Shown piece after piece: positions 26,725-36,619 of a stretch of DNA of 64,000 bases (positions are counted from its first letter, which is position 1; each line of letters begins with the position of its first letter). The DNA is from CAYYFX01 sp046330135 (lineage in GTDB: Bacteria > ARS69), in the NCBI GenBank assembly GCA_046330135.1, contig JAXLTI010000009.1, positions 62,001 to 126,000 of the forward strand, written 5' to 3'. Both the position numbers and the translations under genes were made by a program. The notes under the pieces are model-generated. The model saw only the letters and a program-made list of their open reading frames with translations. It had not been told where the DNA came from and ran no database searches.

Positions 26725-29363
26725 CAGTCCTCCCCGGCGGAGCCGGTGGGCTCGAGGTCCTCGCCGACCGGCCCGACGACCGCGAGGAAGCGCGCCGCGC
26801 GCGCGAGCCGCCCGCCGACGCGATGGAGGTCCGCGGGAACGAGCGCGCGGACGCGCTCGATGTAGCGGTCCAGGTAATCTTCGGGCCAGCCGTAGAATGA
26901 GCTCCGCGTCCAGAAGCGCGCGAGACGGCCGTAGGTGGTGAAGCGCAGCGGGAACGATCCCGTCAGATAGTCCTTCGCGTCGGCCAGCTCCGCGTCGGTC
27001 ACGCCCTCCGCCGCCTTCGCGACCTCCGCGCGCACGGAGTCCACCGCGCGGCGCACGTTCTCCGGACGCGTCCCGAGCCCCACGAGGAAGAAGCCGCCCG
27101 CCGAGCGCTCGTAGTTCCGGCTGGCCACGGAGTACGCGAGGCCCTGGCGATCCCGGATCTCGTCGCCGAGGCGCGAGCGAATGGAGCTTCCGCCCAGCAC
27201 GTGGTTCCAGGCGATCGCGGCGAAGCGGTCCGGATCGGACGCCGCCAGCCCGGGACCGCCGAAGCAGATCTTCGCCTGCGCCTTCTCCGCGCGGGTGCGC
27301 ACGAACGCGCGCTCGCCCTCGGGGACCTCGAGCGCGCGCAGGGGCGCGCGTTCACGGGAAGGCACTGGCAACCGGCCGAAGCGCTCCTCGAGGAGACGCA
27401 TCACGCGGTCCTCGTCGACGTCGCCCACGATCGCGAGGTGCACGCGGTCCGGCCGGAAGGCCTCGCCCGCCAGCCGCCGCACGTCGTCCACGTCCACGGC
27501 GCGCAAGCCCTCGCGCGTCCCGTGAGCGAGCTGCGCGTAGGGGTGTCCCTCCGCGATGCCGCGCAGCAGCAGGTCCTCCGCGACCTCGTCGAGGTCGTCC
27601 TCGCGCGCCTCGAGGTCGTTGAGCGCGAGCTGCCGCACGACCTCCAGATCCTCCGCGCGCAGCCCCGGCGCCTCCAGCACGTCGGCCACGAGCGAGAGTC
27701 CCGTCTCCGCGACGCGCGTGAGCAGCGTGAGATCCCCGTGGACCAGCTCCGATCCCGCGGCGAGCGAGAAGTGACTGCCGAGGCGCTCGAAGCGCCGGGT
27801 GAACTCCACGAAGTCCACGCCCTTCGGCCCGCGCTCCACGACGTCGGTGGTGAGCATCGCCAGGCCTTCGCGCCCGATCGGGTCCAGCGCGGAGCCGCCG
27901 TGGAAGAGGAGCGACACGGAGACGAGGGGATCGGTCCGGTCCGTCTGGAGGAGGACCTTCATCCCGTTCGTGAGCGAGAAGCGCCGCACCGTGGCCACGG
28001 GGGCGAGCCCCGTCCGATGGCGTCGCGCGCGCGGGGGAGGCGCGAAGAGCGACGCGCCCGGGGCCGCGTGCAGGACCGAGGGCGGCGGCTCGGCGCTGCC
28101 GCCGTTCGCCGTCTCGCCGCCCGTCGCCGGCCCCTCGATCCGCGCCACCGCGCACCGGTCGCGGCGCAGCGTCCGCCGCGCCACGTCGAGCAGATCCGCC
28201 GGCGTCAGCGTGCGCAGGTGCTCGATCGCCTCGTCCGTGTAGGCCACGTCGCCGTGGGCCTCGTGCCAGCCGAGCGCGAACCCGCGGTTCGACGGCGACT
28301 GCTTCGAGAAGACCTCGTGCGCCTCCACCTGGTTGCGCGTCCGCTCCAGCTCGTCGGCGCCGACCTCCCGCTCGCACACGTGGTCCAGCTCGCGCCACAC
28401 GATCTCCTCGACCTCGTCGAGGCTCACGCCGGGATGGCCCTCCACGATCACCAGGAGCGGCGAGGGATCCGCCTTCGGGTGGTAGTGCACCTGCGCCTCG
28501 CCGGCCTTGTTCGTCTCCAGCAGCGCGAGGTCCAGCCGCGACGTCCGCGTCCCGGAGAGGATGTTCGCCAACAGCGACAGCGCCTCGGAGTCCCGCGTGC
28601 GGATCTCCGGCGCGCGGAAGAGGATCTGCAGATGCGGCAGGCTGGCCGCGCGGTCGAGCGCGAGCCGGAGCGCTCCCTTCAGCTCGGGCTCCTTCGGGAT
28701 CCGCCGCTCGACGCGTCCGCGCGAGGCGATGGCGCCGAAGCGCCGCTCCGCCGCCGCGAACGCCTCGTCCGGCGTCACGTCGCCGACGACCACGAGGGTG
28801 GCGTTCTCGGGAGCGTAGAAGCGACCGTAGTACGCGAGGAGATCGCCGCGCGAGAGAGAGTGGATGTCCGACTCCCAGCCGATGATGGGCCACCGGTACG
28901 GGCTCTCCCGGAACGCCGCCGCGGTCAGCTCTTCGCCCAGCTCCACGGAGGGGATGTCCAGGTACATCGCGCGCTCCTCGAGGACCACCTGGCGCTCGGA
29001 CTCCAGCTCGGCCTCGTCGATGCGGAGGTTCACCATGCGCTCCGCCTCGATCTCCAGGGCGAGCTCCCAGCGGTCGCGCGCGAACACCTCGTAGTACATC
29101 GTCACGTCCTCGGACGTGAACGCGTTCAGCTCGCCGCCGTTGCGCTCCACGAGCGCCGCGACCTCGCCCTTGCCGTACTTCTCCGTGCCCTTGAACATCA
29201 TGTGCTCGAGGAGGTGGCTGATCCCGGTGAGGCCCGGGCGCTCGTCGCGCGAGCCGACGCCGTACACCACGCCCGCGAACACGACCGGCCCCAGCCCGCG
29301 GCGCTCCGCCACGACCGTGAGGCCGTTGTCCAGCGTGCGGCGTTCCACGTTCGCGCGCGTCAT
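26724..29363 (-). CDS. M16 zinc metallopeptidase, two-domain fusion (pitrilysin/MPP-like)
   Basis: An 879-residue protein carrying an active and a pseudo-active M16 unit. The N-terminal half has the inverted zinc motif HLLEHMMF (HxxEH) and the downstream Glu in ALEIEAERM. The second half, beginning near VATVRRFSLTNGMK, keeps the fold (FHGGSALDPIGREGLAML) but lacks HxxEH, so only the first half should bind zinc. Two-gene versions of this pair are common; here they are fused. The first Met directly begins the catalytic domain and no signal peptide is seen. Coupled to nrdR upstream (4-bp overlap) and tatC downstream. Confidence 0.92.
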   Translation of the reverse strand: MTRANVERRTLDNGLTVVAERRGLGPVVFAGVVYGVGSRDERPGLTGISHLLEHMMFKGTEKYGKGEVAALVERNGGELNAFTSEDVTMYYEVFARDRWELALEIEAERMVNLRIDEAELESERQVVLEERAMYLDIPSVELGEELTAAAFRESPYRWPIIGWESDIHSLSRGDLLAYYGRFYAPENATLVVVGDVTPDEAFAAAERRFGAIASRGRVERRIPKEPELKGALRLALDRAASLPHLQILFRAPEIRTRDSEALSLLANILSGTRTSRLDLALLETNKAGEAQVHYHPKADPSPLLVIVEGHPGVSLDEVEEIVWRELDHVCEREVGADELERTRNQVEAHEVFSKQSPSNRGFALGWHEAHGDVAYTDEAIEHLRTLTPADLLDVARRTLRRDRCAVARIEGPATGGETANGGSAEPPPSVLHAAPGASLFAPPPRARRHRTGLAPVATVRRFSLTNGMKVLLQTDRTDPLVSVSLLFHGGSALDPIGREGLAMLTTDVVERGPKGVDFVEFTRRFERLGSHFSLAAGSELVHGDLTLLTRVAETGLSLVADVLEAPGLRAEDLEVVRQLALNDLEAREDDLDEVAEDLLLRGIAEGHPYAQLAHGTREGLRAVDVDDVRRLAGEAFRPDRVHLAIVGDVDEDRVMRLLEERFGRLPVPSRERAPLRALEVPEGERAFVRTRAEKAQAKICFGGPGLAASDPDRFAAIAWNHVLGGSSIRSRLGDEIRDRQGLAYSVASRNYERSAGGFFLVGLGTRPENVRRAVDSVRAEVAKAAEGVTDAELADAKDYLTGSFPLRFTTYGRLARFWTRSSFYGWPEDYLDRYIERVRALVPADLHRVGGRLARAARFLAVVGPVGEDLEPTGSAGED

Positions 29364-29830
29364 TCCTTCCCCCCCGTGCGATGTTCGAGCAGCGATCGGA
29401 TCTCGTCGAGGAAGTGCCGCACGTCACGGAACTCCCGGTACACGCTGGCGAACCGCACGTACGAGATCTGATCGAGGCGCGCCAGCTCGTCCATCACGGC
29501 CTCCCCGATCGCGCGGCTCTCGACTTCGCTCTGTCCCGTGGCCTGGATGGCGTTCTCCACCCGATCCACGAGCGCCTCGATCTCCGACCGGGGAATCGGC
29601 CGCTTCTCGCAGGCCTTCGAGACCCCGTCGGCCAGCTTCTCGCGGCGGAACGGCTCTCGCCGCCCGTCCTTCTTGATGACCGACACCGCCGTGCGCTCGA
29701 CGTACTCGTAGGTCGTGAAGCGCACGCCGCAGGCCAGGCACTCGCGGCGCCGGCGGATCGACTCGCCGTCCCGCGCGGTGCGCGAGTCCACCACCTTGTT
29801 CTCGGGGCTGTTGCAGCTCGGGCACCTCAT
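29360..29830 (-). CDS. nrdR: Transcriptional repressor NrdR
   Basis: A 156-residue nucleotide-sensing repressor of ribonucleotide reductase genes. The N-terminal zinc ribbon is MRCPSCNS with CLACGVRFTTYE, followed by an ATP-cone domain (VIKKDGRREPFRREKL to DISYVRFASVYREF). It binds tandem 16-bp NrdR boxes; a matching pair lies upstream of nrdJ at 43157-43203. It is translationally coupled to the MBL gene upstream and the M16 gene downstream, both by 4-bp overlaps. Confidence 0.97.
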   Translation of the reverse strand: MRCPSCNSPENKVVDSRTARDGESIRRRRECLACGVRFTTYEYVERTAVSVIKKDGRREPFRREKLADGVSKACEKRPIPRSEIEALVDRVENAIQATGQSEVESRAIGEAVMDELARLDQISYVRFASVYREFRDVRHFLDEIRSLLEHRTGGKE

Positions 29831-30732
29831 GCGCGCTCCCCGCCCCGAGGCACCTCGTCAGGTCCCGGCGCCGGGGCCGGCGTGACGTGGGCGGAGGGCG
29901 CGACCGGTTCCACTTCGAACCCCTTGCCCGCGCGCCGGATCCGCGCGGCGCCCACCTTCGGGTCGTGCTCGAAGATGACCGTCCAGCCTTCGTCCGCCGC
30001 CTGCGGCAAGAAGGACTCCTTGAACGCCACGGTGTCCAGCGGGTAGAGGTCGTAGCCCATCACCCACGGCACCGGAAGGTGCGCCGTGGTCGGGATGCTG
30101 TCCGAAGGGTAGAACGCCTTCTCCGACCCCGACTCGATCGCCACCCCCTGCAGCGCGCGGATGTGGCCCTTCATCACCTTCGTGCGCACGCCCGGGACCA
30201 CGTCGACCTCGCCGTGGACGACCTCGAGAAGTCCGGCGGCCTCCAACGGATCCCAATTCCACGGGAAGTAGCTGGCGGCGGACCGCACGGACGGGTTGCG
30301 CGCGTCCTCGAGCTCGTCCCTCTGCACCAGATGACGGGCCCGCGGGAAGACCGGGGTCGCGCGCCCGTCCTCGTCCAGACGGGTGACGCCGCCCGCGTGA
30401 TCGAAGTGGAGGTGGGTGCACACGACCACGTCCACGTCCTCGGGCGCCACACCGTGCGCGGCCAGCGAGGTGACGAGGCTCGACTCGTCGCCCACGCCGT
30501 ACATGTCCCGGAAGCGCGGCGAGTCCTTGCGGCCGAGCCCCACGTCCACGAGCACCGTGCTGCCGTTCGAGCGCACGAGGAGGCAGTTCGTCCCGAGCGT
30601 GATGCGGTTCCGGTCGTCCGGCGCGGCCTTGCGCTCCCAGAGCGGCTTCGGCACCACGCCGAACATCGCCCCGCCGTCGAGGCGGAACGTGCCGTCCGTG
30701 ACCAGATGCCACTCGACCGCGCCGGTCCTCAT
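29827..30732 (-). CDS. MBL-fold metallohydrolase
   Basis: A 301-residue cytosolic metallo-beta-lactamase-fold hydrolase. Metal ligands are visible in VVCTHLHFDHAGG (HxHxDH), GHIRALQGV and the later YPSDSIPTTAHL. The family covers lactonases, thioesterases and phosphodiesterases, and nothing in the sequence selects one. The last about 25 residues are Pro/Ala-rich. It is followed by nrdR with a 4-bp overlap and lies 10 bp after trxB. Confidence 0.85.
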   Translation of the reverse strand: MRTGAVEWHLVTDGTFRLDGGAMFGVVPKPLWERKAAPDDRNRITLGTNCLLVRSNGSTVLVDVGLGRKDSPRFRDMYGVGDESSLVTSLAAHGVAPEDVDVVVCTHLHFDHAGGVTRLDEDGRATPVFPRARHLVQRDELEDARNPSVRSAASYFPWNWDPLEAAGLLEVVHGEVDVVPGVRTKVMKGHIRALQGVAIESGSEKAFYPSDSIPTTAHLPVPWVMGYDLYPLDTVAFKESFLPQAADEGWTVIFEHDPKVGAARIRRAGKGFEVEPVAPSAHVTPAPAPGPDEVPRGGERA

Positions 30733-30742
30733 CGTCGCCTCG

Positions 30743-31684
30743 TCAGGCGACGACGTCGGCCCGCGACTCGAGCCAGCGCTCGACGTCGATCGCGGCCTGG
30801 CAACCCGTGGCGGCCGCCGTGATCGCCTGACGGTAGAAGTGGTCCACGACGTCGCCGCAGGCGAACACGCCTTCCACGGACGTCCGGGTGCCGGGCCCGT
30901 CGACGCGCACGTAGCCGTTCTCGTCGAGCGCGAGCTGTCCCTTCACGAGCGAGCTGTTCGGCACGTGCCCGATGGCCACGAAGACGCCCTTGACCGCGAT
31001 CTCCTCCGGCGCCGTGCCGTTGCCGCTCTCGAGGACCACGGCGCGCACGAGGCCCTGCTCGTCCGGCAGGATCTCGCGCACTCGGCGGTTCCAGTGGATC
31101 TCGATCTTCGGGTTCTTGAACACGCGCTGCTGCATGATCTTCGACCCGCGCAGCGAGTCCCGGCGGTGGATGAGATGCACCTTGGACGCGAACTTCGTGA
31201 GGAACGCGGCTTCCTCGAGCGCCGAGTCGCCGCCGCCGACGACCACGATCTCCTCGCCGCGATAGAAGAAGCCGTCGCACGTGGCGCAGGTGGAGACGCC
31301 GTGACCCACGAGCGCGCGCTCGTTCGCCAGGCCGAGCATGCGCGGGGTAGCGCCGGTGGAGAGGATCAGCGCGTCGGCCAGGAGCTCGCCTTCGTGGTGG
31401 ACGACGTGGAACGGGCGCTTCGAGAGGTCCAGGCGAGTGACGTCGCCGCGGACGAGGCGCGCGCCGAAGCGCTCGGCCTGCGCGCGGAAGCGCTGCATCA
31501 GCTCGGGGCCGAGGATCCCGTCCGGAAACCCCGGGTAGTTCTCGACTTCCGTGGTGGTCGTGAGCTGGCCGCCGGCCTGCAACCCCTCGAAGAGGACCGG
31601 GGCCAGGTTGGCGCGCGCGGTGTAGACGGCGGCGGTCAGACCCGCCGGACCGGAGCCCACGATGGCCACTCGCACGTGATCCAT
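30743..31684 (-). CDS. trxB: Thioredoxin-disulfide reductase
   Basis: A 313-residue FAD/NADPH enzyme that keeps thioredoxin reduced. It has the FAD motif VGSGPAGLTAAVYTARA, the redox pair in STCATCDGFFYRG, the NADPH motif VVGGGDSALEEA with HRRDSLR for NADPH, and GVFACGDVVDHFYRQ at the FAD end. ATG at 31684 follows GGGAGGACGGC. It may feed electrons to the nearby cytochrome c maturation and ribonucleotide reductase systems; that link is inference. The 168 bp upstream contain nothing I recognise. Confidence 0.95.
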   Translation of the reverse strand: MDHVRVAIVGSGPAGLTAAVYTARANLAPVLFEGLQAGGQLTTTTEVENYPGFPDGILGPELMQRFRAQAERFGARLVRGDVTRLDLSKRPFHVVHHEGELLADALILSTGATPRMLGLANERALVGHGVSTCATCDGFFYRGEEIVVVGGGDSALEEAAFLTKFASKVHLIHRRDSLRGSKIMQQRVFKNPKIEIHWNRRVREILPDEQGLVRAVVLESGNGTAPEEIAVKGVFVAIGHVPNSSLVKGQLALDENGYVRVDGPGTRTSVEGVFACGDVVDHFYRQAITAAATGCQAAIDVERWLESRADVVA

Positions 31685-31852
31685 GCCGTCCTCCCGGGAA
31701 GCGAAACGCGCGAGGTTATCAGCCGGGTCGCCCTCCCGCAAGGCGACGCCGCGAGAGCCCCGGCATCACTCGCCGGGACCCTGCCTCGTCGAGGCCCCAA
31801 CGCCCCGAACCTTGGATGCCGGAGAGTGGACGGGAGGAGCGGGCGCCGGCGG

Positions 31853-32113
31853 TCAGGTCTGCGGGGCCTCCGCGGCGTCCCGGGGGCCGTCGCTGCCGAT
31901 CGCCTCGACGGGGCAGCTCTCGCGAGCCTCTTCGCAGCGCTTCCGCTCGTCGTCGGTCTCGGGCTGCTTCGCGACGAAGGAGTACCCCTCGTCCTCGTTG
32001 CGCTCGAAGTTCTGCGGCGCGACCTCGCGGCAGAGGTCGCAGTCGATGCACTCTCGATCGACGAAGTAGGCCCCCGGCGCGTTGTCCGGCACTCGACGCG
32101 TCCAATCCGCCAT
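31853..32113 (-). CDS. Single-cluster [4Fe-4S] ferredoxin
   Basis: An 86-residue soluble electron carrier. The cluster ligands are C-x2-C-x2-C in CIDCDLC plus the distant CP in ARESCPVEAIG, the arrangement of Bacillus- or Thermotoga-type 4Fe ferredoxins. The electron-transfer partner is not evident. ATG at 32113 overlaps the last base of the PHP gene stop codon. Confidence 0.9.
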   Translation of the reverse strand: MADWTRRVPDNAPGAYFVDRECIDCDLCREVAPQNFERNEDEGYSFVAKQPETDDERKRCEEARESCPVEAIGSDGPRDAAEAPQT

Positions 32114-32985
32114 CAGTTGCCCCTCCCCGCCCCACGGGACGCCTTGCCCGCCGAAGCCCGCCACTGCTCCACCCGCTCCAGGATGGCGTCCCACCACTCG
32201 CGCGGGATCGTCACTCCGCCCGGCTCGCTGGACCCGAGCCGCGGGCCGTGGAAGTCGCTTCCCCCCGTGCGAAGCAACACGTGCTCGCGCGCGTACCGGT
32301 CGAGGTGCGCCTCGACCCCCGCTCCGTGGAGGCTGTGCCGGACCTCCACCCCGTCGAGGCCCTCCTCGACGAGCAGGTCCAGCGCCGCCGTCCCCGGACC
32401 GCCGAGCGTCACGGGATGGGCGCAGACCGCCACGCCCCCGGCCGCGTGGAGCGCGGCGATCGCGTCCGCCGGCGACACGCGGAGCTTGTCCACGCACGCC
32501 GGCTTCCCGTCGCCGAGCCAGCGGTCGAATGCCTCGCGCATGGTGGGCACGTGCCCGGCTTCCACGAGCGCCCGCGCCACGTGAGGCCGGCCGATGGTGG
32601 CGTCCCCCGCGATCGCGAGCACCGCCTCCATCTCGATCGGCGCCCCCAGCTCCGCGAGCTTCTGCACCATGCGCTCCGCGCGATCCCGGCGCGTCGCGCG
32701 CGACGCCGCGAACAGCTCGGCGAGCGCGCGGTCCTTCGGATCGAACCCGTAGCCGAGGATGTGGATGTCGGTGCCGTCCCGCCACGAGGAGACTTCGACG
32801 CCCGAGAGGATCTCGACGCCGTATTCCGCGCCGGCCGCGGCCATCTCCGGATAGCCGCGGACGTCATCGTGATCCGTGAGCGCGAGCGCCCCGAGCCCGG
32901 CGTGCCGGCCGGCCCGCACCAGCTTCGGCGGGGCCCATTCGCCGTCCGACCACCGCGAATGCATGTGCAGGTCGGCCCAGCTCAA
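32113..32985 (-). CDS. PHP-domain phosphoesterase (YciV/RNase AM-like)
   Basis: A 290-residue cytosolic metal-dependent phosphoesterase. PHP ligands: ADLHMHSRWSDGE, LTDHDDV, SGVEVSSW, VAVCAHPV, and GSDFHGP near the C-terminus. This arrangement matches the YciV/RNase AM group, which removes nucleotides from RNA 5' ends or hydrolyses 3',5'-bisphosphates. The start is TTG at 32985 after GGAGGCGAG. It is coupled to the ferredoxin gene by a 1-bp overlap, a pairing I cannot explain. Confidence 0.88.
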   Translation of the reverse strand: MSWADLHMHSRWSDGEWAPPKLVRAGRHAGLGALALTDHDDVRGYPEMAAAGAEYGVEILSGVEVSSWRDGTDIHILGYGFDPKDRALAELFAASRATRRDRAERMVQKLAELGAPIEMEAVLAIAGDATIGRPHVARALVEAGHVPTMREAFDRWLGDGKPACVDKLRVSPADAIAALHAAGGVAVCAHPVTLGGPGTAALDLLVEEGLDGVEVRHSLHGAGVEAHLDRYAREHVLLRTGGSDFHGPRLGSSEPGGVTIPREWWDAILERVEQWRASAGKASRGAGRGN

Positions 32986-33012
32986 CTCGCCTCCGGCGTC
33001 CAGCCCGACCCC

Positions 33013-34650
33013 CTACGAGTGATGGAGCCGGAGCTTGCCGAACTTCTCGTACCAGACGCCGTACGCCACCACGAGGGTCTCGAACACGAGATACACCACG
33101 AGAAGCGGCGGAAGCTCGAAGTGGTCCGGCCCGGCGCCCGCGTAGCTGTGCAGGCCCACGAGGAAGTAGTTGACCCCGTAGAACGTGAACAGCACGAGCC
33201 CCCAGCACGCGACGTTCGCGACCGACGTCCCGTAGGCCGTGAGCCACCCCGCGAAGCGTCCGTGGATGACCGCGACGTAGCCCATCAGCGTGATGAGCGA
33301 CCACGTCTCCTTCGGGTCCCATCCCCAGTAACGGCCCCAGGACTGCGACGCCCAGACCGCGCCGAGGATGATGCCGGTGGCCAGGAAGGTGACGCCCATC
33401 TTCATCGCCGTGTAGAGCAGCTGCTGCGTCTTCTTGATCAGCTCGGTCCGATGCGGCGCGAACCACTCGGTGAAGAGATGGAAGTGCGCCAGCCCGGCCG
33501 CCATCGTGAGCGCGCTGTAGGAGAGCAGCACGCAGGTGACGTGATACTGCAGCCAGTAGCTGCGCAGCACCGCGACGAGAGGATTCAGGTGGTGCTCGAT
33601 GGGCAGCACTTCCGCGAGCACGAGGCCGATCGAGCCGAGCACCGCCGCGATCGTGCCGTGCACGCGCTTGCGGTGCGCCATCTCGAAGAGGATCGAGAAG
33701 AAGACGACGCCCCAGACGACGAACGTGAGGGCTTCGTAGAGGTTCGAGATGGGCGGGCGCCCCGCGAGATACTGCCGCGTCAGGAGTCCGAGGGTGTGCA
33801 TGAGGAAGCCCGCCCACAGCAGGAACATGCCCACGAGCCCGAGCCCGCGCTTCCCGGTGAGCCAGCCGATCATGAACACGATGGCGGAGAGGACGTAGAC
33901 GACCCACGCCTTGTGGAACGGCGCCATCTGGTTGTAGAGGACCTCCAGGCGATTCCGCCGAGCGTCCGCGAGCTTCCAACCGGCGTTCCCCGACACGGTG
34001 GAGGTCCACGCGGCGGTGGCGGCGTCGAGACCTGCGCCGCCCGCGAGAGCGGCGGTCTGGACGGCCGACCACTTCTGCACGAGGTCCGCCACGAACGGAG
34101 CGCCTTGCATCTGTTCCAGGTCCCCGAGGCTCATCCACGGCTGATCGGCCGCGCGCACTCCCGGCACGACGTGCGGGACCATGCGTCGCGTGACCAGGTC
34201 CACCTGGGCGAGGCGGCTGTACACGTCGAGCGCCGCCTTCTCCATCGAGTTGAAGTTGTCGCGGCCGCTCTGACGCAGCTGCTCGCACCACGTCATCAGC
34301 GCGCTGTTCCCCACCAGCTCCTCGAACGTGAAGTACTTGCGCGTGATCTCGAGCGAGCACTTCTTCTTCAGGGCGAGATGCTCGACCTTCACGATCGGCT
34401 TCTGCTTCCACGCGTCCCCGTCCACCATCATCGACATGGCGACGAGCGTGGCCGGGTTCCCTTCCCAGGTGGTCTTGCCGTACACGTCGCCGAGGAACTC
34501 CCGCGCCCAGGTGTCGAAGGGCTTCACCCGGCCGCCCTCCTGAACGGGGACGCGGCAGAGCGGGTCGAGCGCGGTCTTCGCGAACACGGGCACGGAGACC
34601 AACGAAACGGCGATCGCGAGCACGGCCGATCGAAGGAGCGAGCGCGTCAT
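33013..34650 (-). CDS. ccsA: Cytochrome c biogenesis protein CcsA/ResC, with N-terminal periplasmic domain
   Basis: A 545-residue System II heme-handling protein. A signal segment (AVLAIAVSLVSVPVFA) is followed by a periplasmic domain of about 220 residues starting RVPVQEGGRVKPFDTWARE. Eight or so membrane helices follow, with NLYEALTFVVWG and the heme-binding WWD-type motif WGRYWGWDPKETWS. CcsA presents heme to apocytochromes in the periplasm together with ResB, encoded one base upstream. The gene starts at ATG 34650 after CGGGAGGTTGAT. Confidence 0.93.
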   Translation of the reverse strand: MTRSLLRSAVLAIAVSLVSVPVFAKTALDPLCRVPVQEGGRVKPFDTWAREFLGDVYGKTTWEGNPATLVAMSMMVDGDAWKQKPIVKVEHLALKKKCSLEITRKYFTFEELVGNSALMTWCEQLRQSGRDNFNSMEKAALDVYSRLAQVDLVTRRMVPHVVPGVRAADQPWMSLGDLEQMQGAPFVADLVQKWSAVQTAALAGGAGLDAATAAWTSTVSGNAGWKLADARRNRLEVLYNQMAPFHKAWVVYVLSAIVFMIGWLTGKRGLGLVGMFLLWAGFLMHTLGLLTRQYLAGRPPISNLYEALTFVVWGVVFFSILFEMAHRKRVHGTIAAVLGSIGLVLAEVLPIEHHLNPLVAVLRSYWLQYHVTCVLLSYSALTMAAGLAHFHLFTEWFAPHRTELIKKTQQLLYTAMKMGVTFLATGIILGAVWASQSWGRYWGWDPKETWSLITLMGYVAVIHGRFAGWLTAYGTSVANVACWGLVLFTFYGVNYFLVGLHSYAGAGPDHFELPPLLVVYLVFETLVVAYGVWYEKFGKLRLHHS

Positions 34651-34651
34651 A

Positions 34652-36490
34652 TCAACCTCCCGCGTTGCGGGTCCGTGCCCAGCGGTCGTCCAACTTCCGC
34701 AGGTACGGTTTCACGAAGAAGATGAGCAGGAGTCCGCTGACGAGGATGCAGTATCCCACGAACGAAAGCTGCATGCCCGGATCGTGTGCGACGGAGAGAA
34801 TCGTGACCTCCCGCTCCGGAGTCCGCTGGAAGCTGGCCTGATAGAACGTGTAGCCGCCGTAGATCAGCGGGTGGTTCATGTGGATGTCGTAAGGGAACGG
34901 ACTCCCGATGGGCGGGTGCACGGTGACGTGGCTCTCGAACGACGCGGCCATCGAGATTCCGGGATACTGCACCTCCCGGAAATCGTCGAGGTGGATCGCG
35001 AAGTTGAGCGGGATGCTGCGCGAGCGATACTCCAGATTGATGGGACCTTTCGGCGTGTCGAAGCGGAACGGCTCGCCGTGGAAGAGCCAGACGTCGTTCG
35101 GGGTCACGGCCACGGGCCGCACGTCCGGGCGGAAGCGGAGCGCGTCCACGAGGGAGGCGCGGCGGGGAGCCTCGCTGTCCGATCCCTTCCCCCTCTCCAC
35201 GAGCCGCACATGGAGGACCGGGTTCTGGATGTCCTTCGCCGTCTGCACCACGACCCGCGACAGCACGCCGTGCTCGGTCTCGTCCAAGAGGCGAAGGGTC
35301 ACGCCCGCGCCCTGGAGCGCACGGTTCTCGGTCGTGGACAGCGGCGCGCCGTCCGCGGCGTCGCGCCAGCTCGTCCACGGCACCCAGCGGCCCTCGGCCT
35401 CGTGCACGATGGCGATCTGCTTCGCGGCGCCCGCATCCTCGGTGGGTTCCCACTGGCCGCCGCTCGCGAGCCACGTCTCCCCCGCCGGCGGATCGGTGCG
35501 GAACTCCGGGAACTTCGTGAACGCGAGGTGCACCTCGTGCTCCGAGGACGACCCGACGAGGCGGAAGCGCACCGCCGGATTGTCCGGCGAGTCCCTCGCG
35601 TCCGCGGGCCCGCCCTGGGTGAGCACGAACGAATGGAAGACCTTGATGACCTCGACCTTCACGCCCGGCCGCGACGTGGGCACGAGGCTGCCCACTTGAC
35701 TCGGCAGATCCAGCATCTCGCTCTTGCCGTCCCGCCAGAACAGGCGCAGATGACCGGCGGCCCCGGCGCCCGAGGACTTGGCCCAGACCGCCCGCAGGGA
35801 CTCGGCCTCCGCCGCGCCGGCGAGACGGATGCGCAGGTCCCCCTGGGTGGCGGCCGCGTGGTCCGGATCGCCGATGCGCAGCCAAGCCGCCGCGGGATCG
35901 CCCCCGCGGACGCTCACGGCGACGCGGATCGTGGGCGTGCCGTGCTGCGGGTCGTCCAGGAGCGAGTCCGTCACCGTCCCCGTGGGGTAGTACCGATCCA
36001 CCTGAAGCAGGTACGGCATGCCGGGCACGGAGTAAAGATCGTCGTGCATGGTCTCCCACGGCGCGACGTCGTAGTGCGTCTCGTGAGCCTTGACCTGCCC
36101 CCCCGCCTCCACGACGAGATCGTTCTGGGGGAGCGAGATCTCCTTCGCTTCGCTGCCCTCCGGAATGGGCATGGTGCCGTCCACGCCCCGGTAGCGCGTG
36201 GTCAGCCCGCCGGCGACGATGATGAGCACGCCCGTGTGGACGGTGAGGAACCCCGCGTGGCGGAAGCGGTACGGCCGCCGTCGCAGCGTGTTCACGATGA
36301 TGTTCACGACGAAGAGCGCGACGGCCACGTCGAACCAGTGCGAGCCGTAGATGAAGTACTTCATGGCCCGCGTGTTCGTGGACGCCTCGAACTGCGTGGC
36401 GAAGATCATCGTCGTCATCAGGAAGACGATGAGGACGACGCCGAATTGGATCGACATCAGCGGCATCCAGATACGACGAAGGATTCTCAT
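34652..36490 (-). CDS. resB: Cytochrome c biogenesis protein ResB
   Basis: A 612-residue membrane partner of CcsA. It has three N-terminal helices, including RFRHAGFLTVHTGVLIIVAGG with the conserved His residues, then a large periplasmic region, then MNHPLIYGGYTFYQASF before the last helix (LSFVGYCILVSGLLLIFFV). System II loads heme onto c-type cytochromes, so the organism should have a cytochrome c-based respiratory chain. It starts at ATG 36490, about 123 nt downstream of a good promoter, and is adjacent to ccsA. Confidence 0.92.
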   Translation of the reverse strand: MRILRRIWMPLMSIQFGVVLIVFLMTTMIFATQFEASTNTRAMKYFIYGSHWFDVAVALFVVNIIVNTLRRRPYRFRHAGFLTVHTGVLIIVAGGLTTRYRGVDGTMPIPEGSEAKEISLPQNDLVVEAGGQVKAHETHYDVAPWETMHDDLYSVPGMPYLLQVDRYYPTGTVTDSLLDDPQHGTPTIRVAVSVRGGDPAAAWLRIGDPDHAAATQGDLRIRLAGAAEAESLRAVWAKSSGAGAAGHLRLFWRDGKSEMLDLPSQVGSLVPTSRPGVKVEVIKVFHSFVLTQGGPADARDSPDNPAVRFRLVGSSSEHEVHLAFTKFPEFRTDPPAGETWLASGGQWEPTEDAGAAKQIAIVHEAEGRWVPWTSWRDAADGAPLSTTENRALQGAGVTLRLLDETEHGVLSRVVVQTAKDIQNPVLHVRLVERGKGSDSEAPRRASLVDALRFRPDVRPVAVTPNDVWLFHGEPFRFDTPKGPINLEYRSRSIPLNFAIHLDDFREVQYPGISMAASFESHVTVHPPIGSPFPYDIHMNHPLIYGGYTFYQASFQRTPEREVTILSVAHDPGMQLSFVGYCILVSGLLLIFFVKPYLRKLDDRWARTRNAGG

Positions 36491-36522
36491 GGGCTCGACG
36501 ATGGGTGAGTGGGCCCGGACGC

Positions 36523-36552
36523 TTGCTGCCCCGGGAGGGCGGCCTCTATATT
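36523..36552 (+). promoter_or_regulatory. Weak candidate promoter for the membrane redox-domain gene
   Basis: TTGCTG followed after about 18 bp by TATATT (about 36547-36552) on the plus strand would give a leader of about 125 nt. The -35 match is poor. Confidence 0.25.
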
Positions 36553-36619
36553 CCGCTACGTTCCACGCGCCGGTCGCGCAACTTCCCGGGAACGCTCGGG
36601 TTCGCTCGGCTTGACCGGG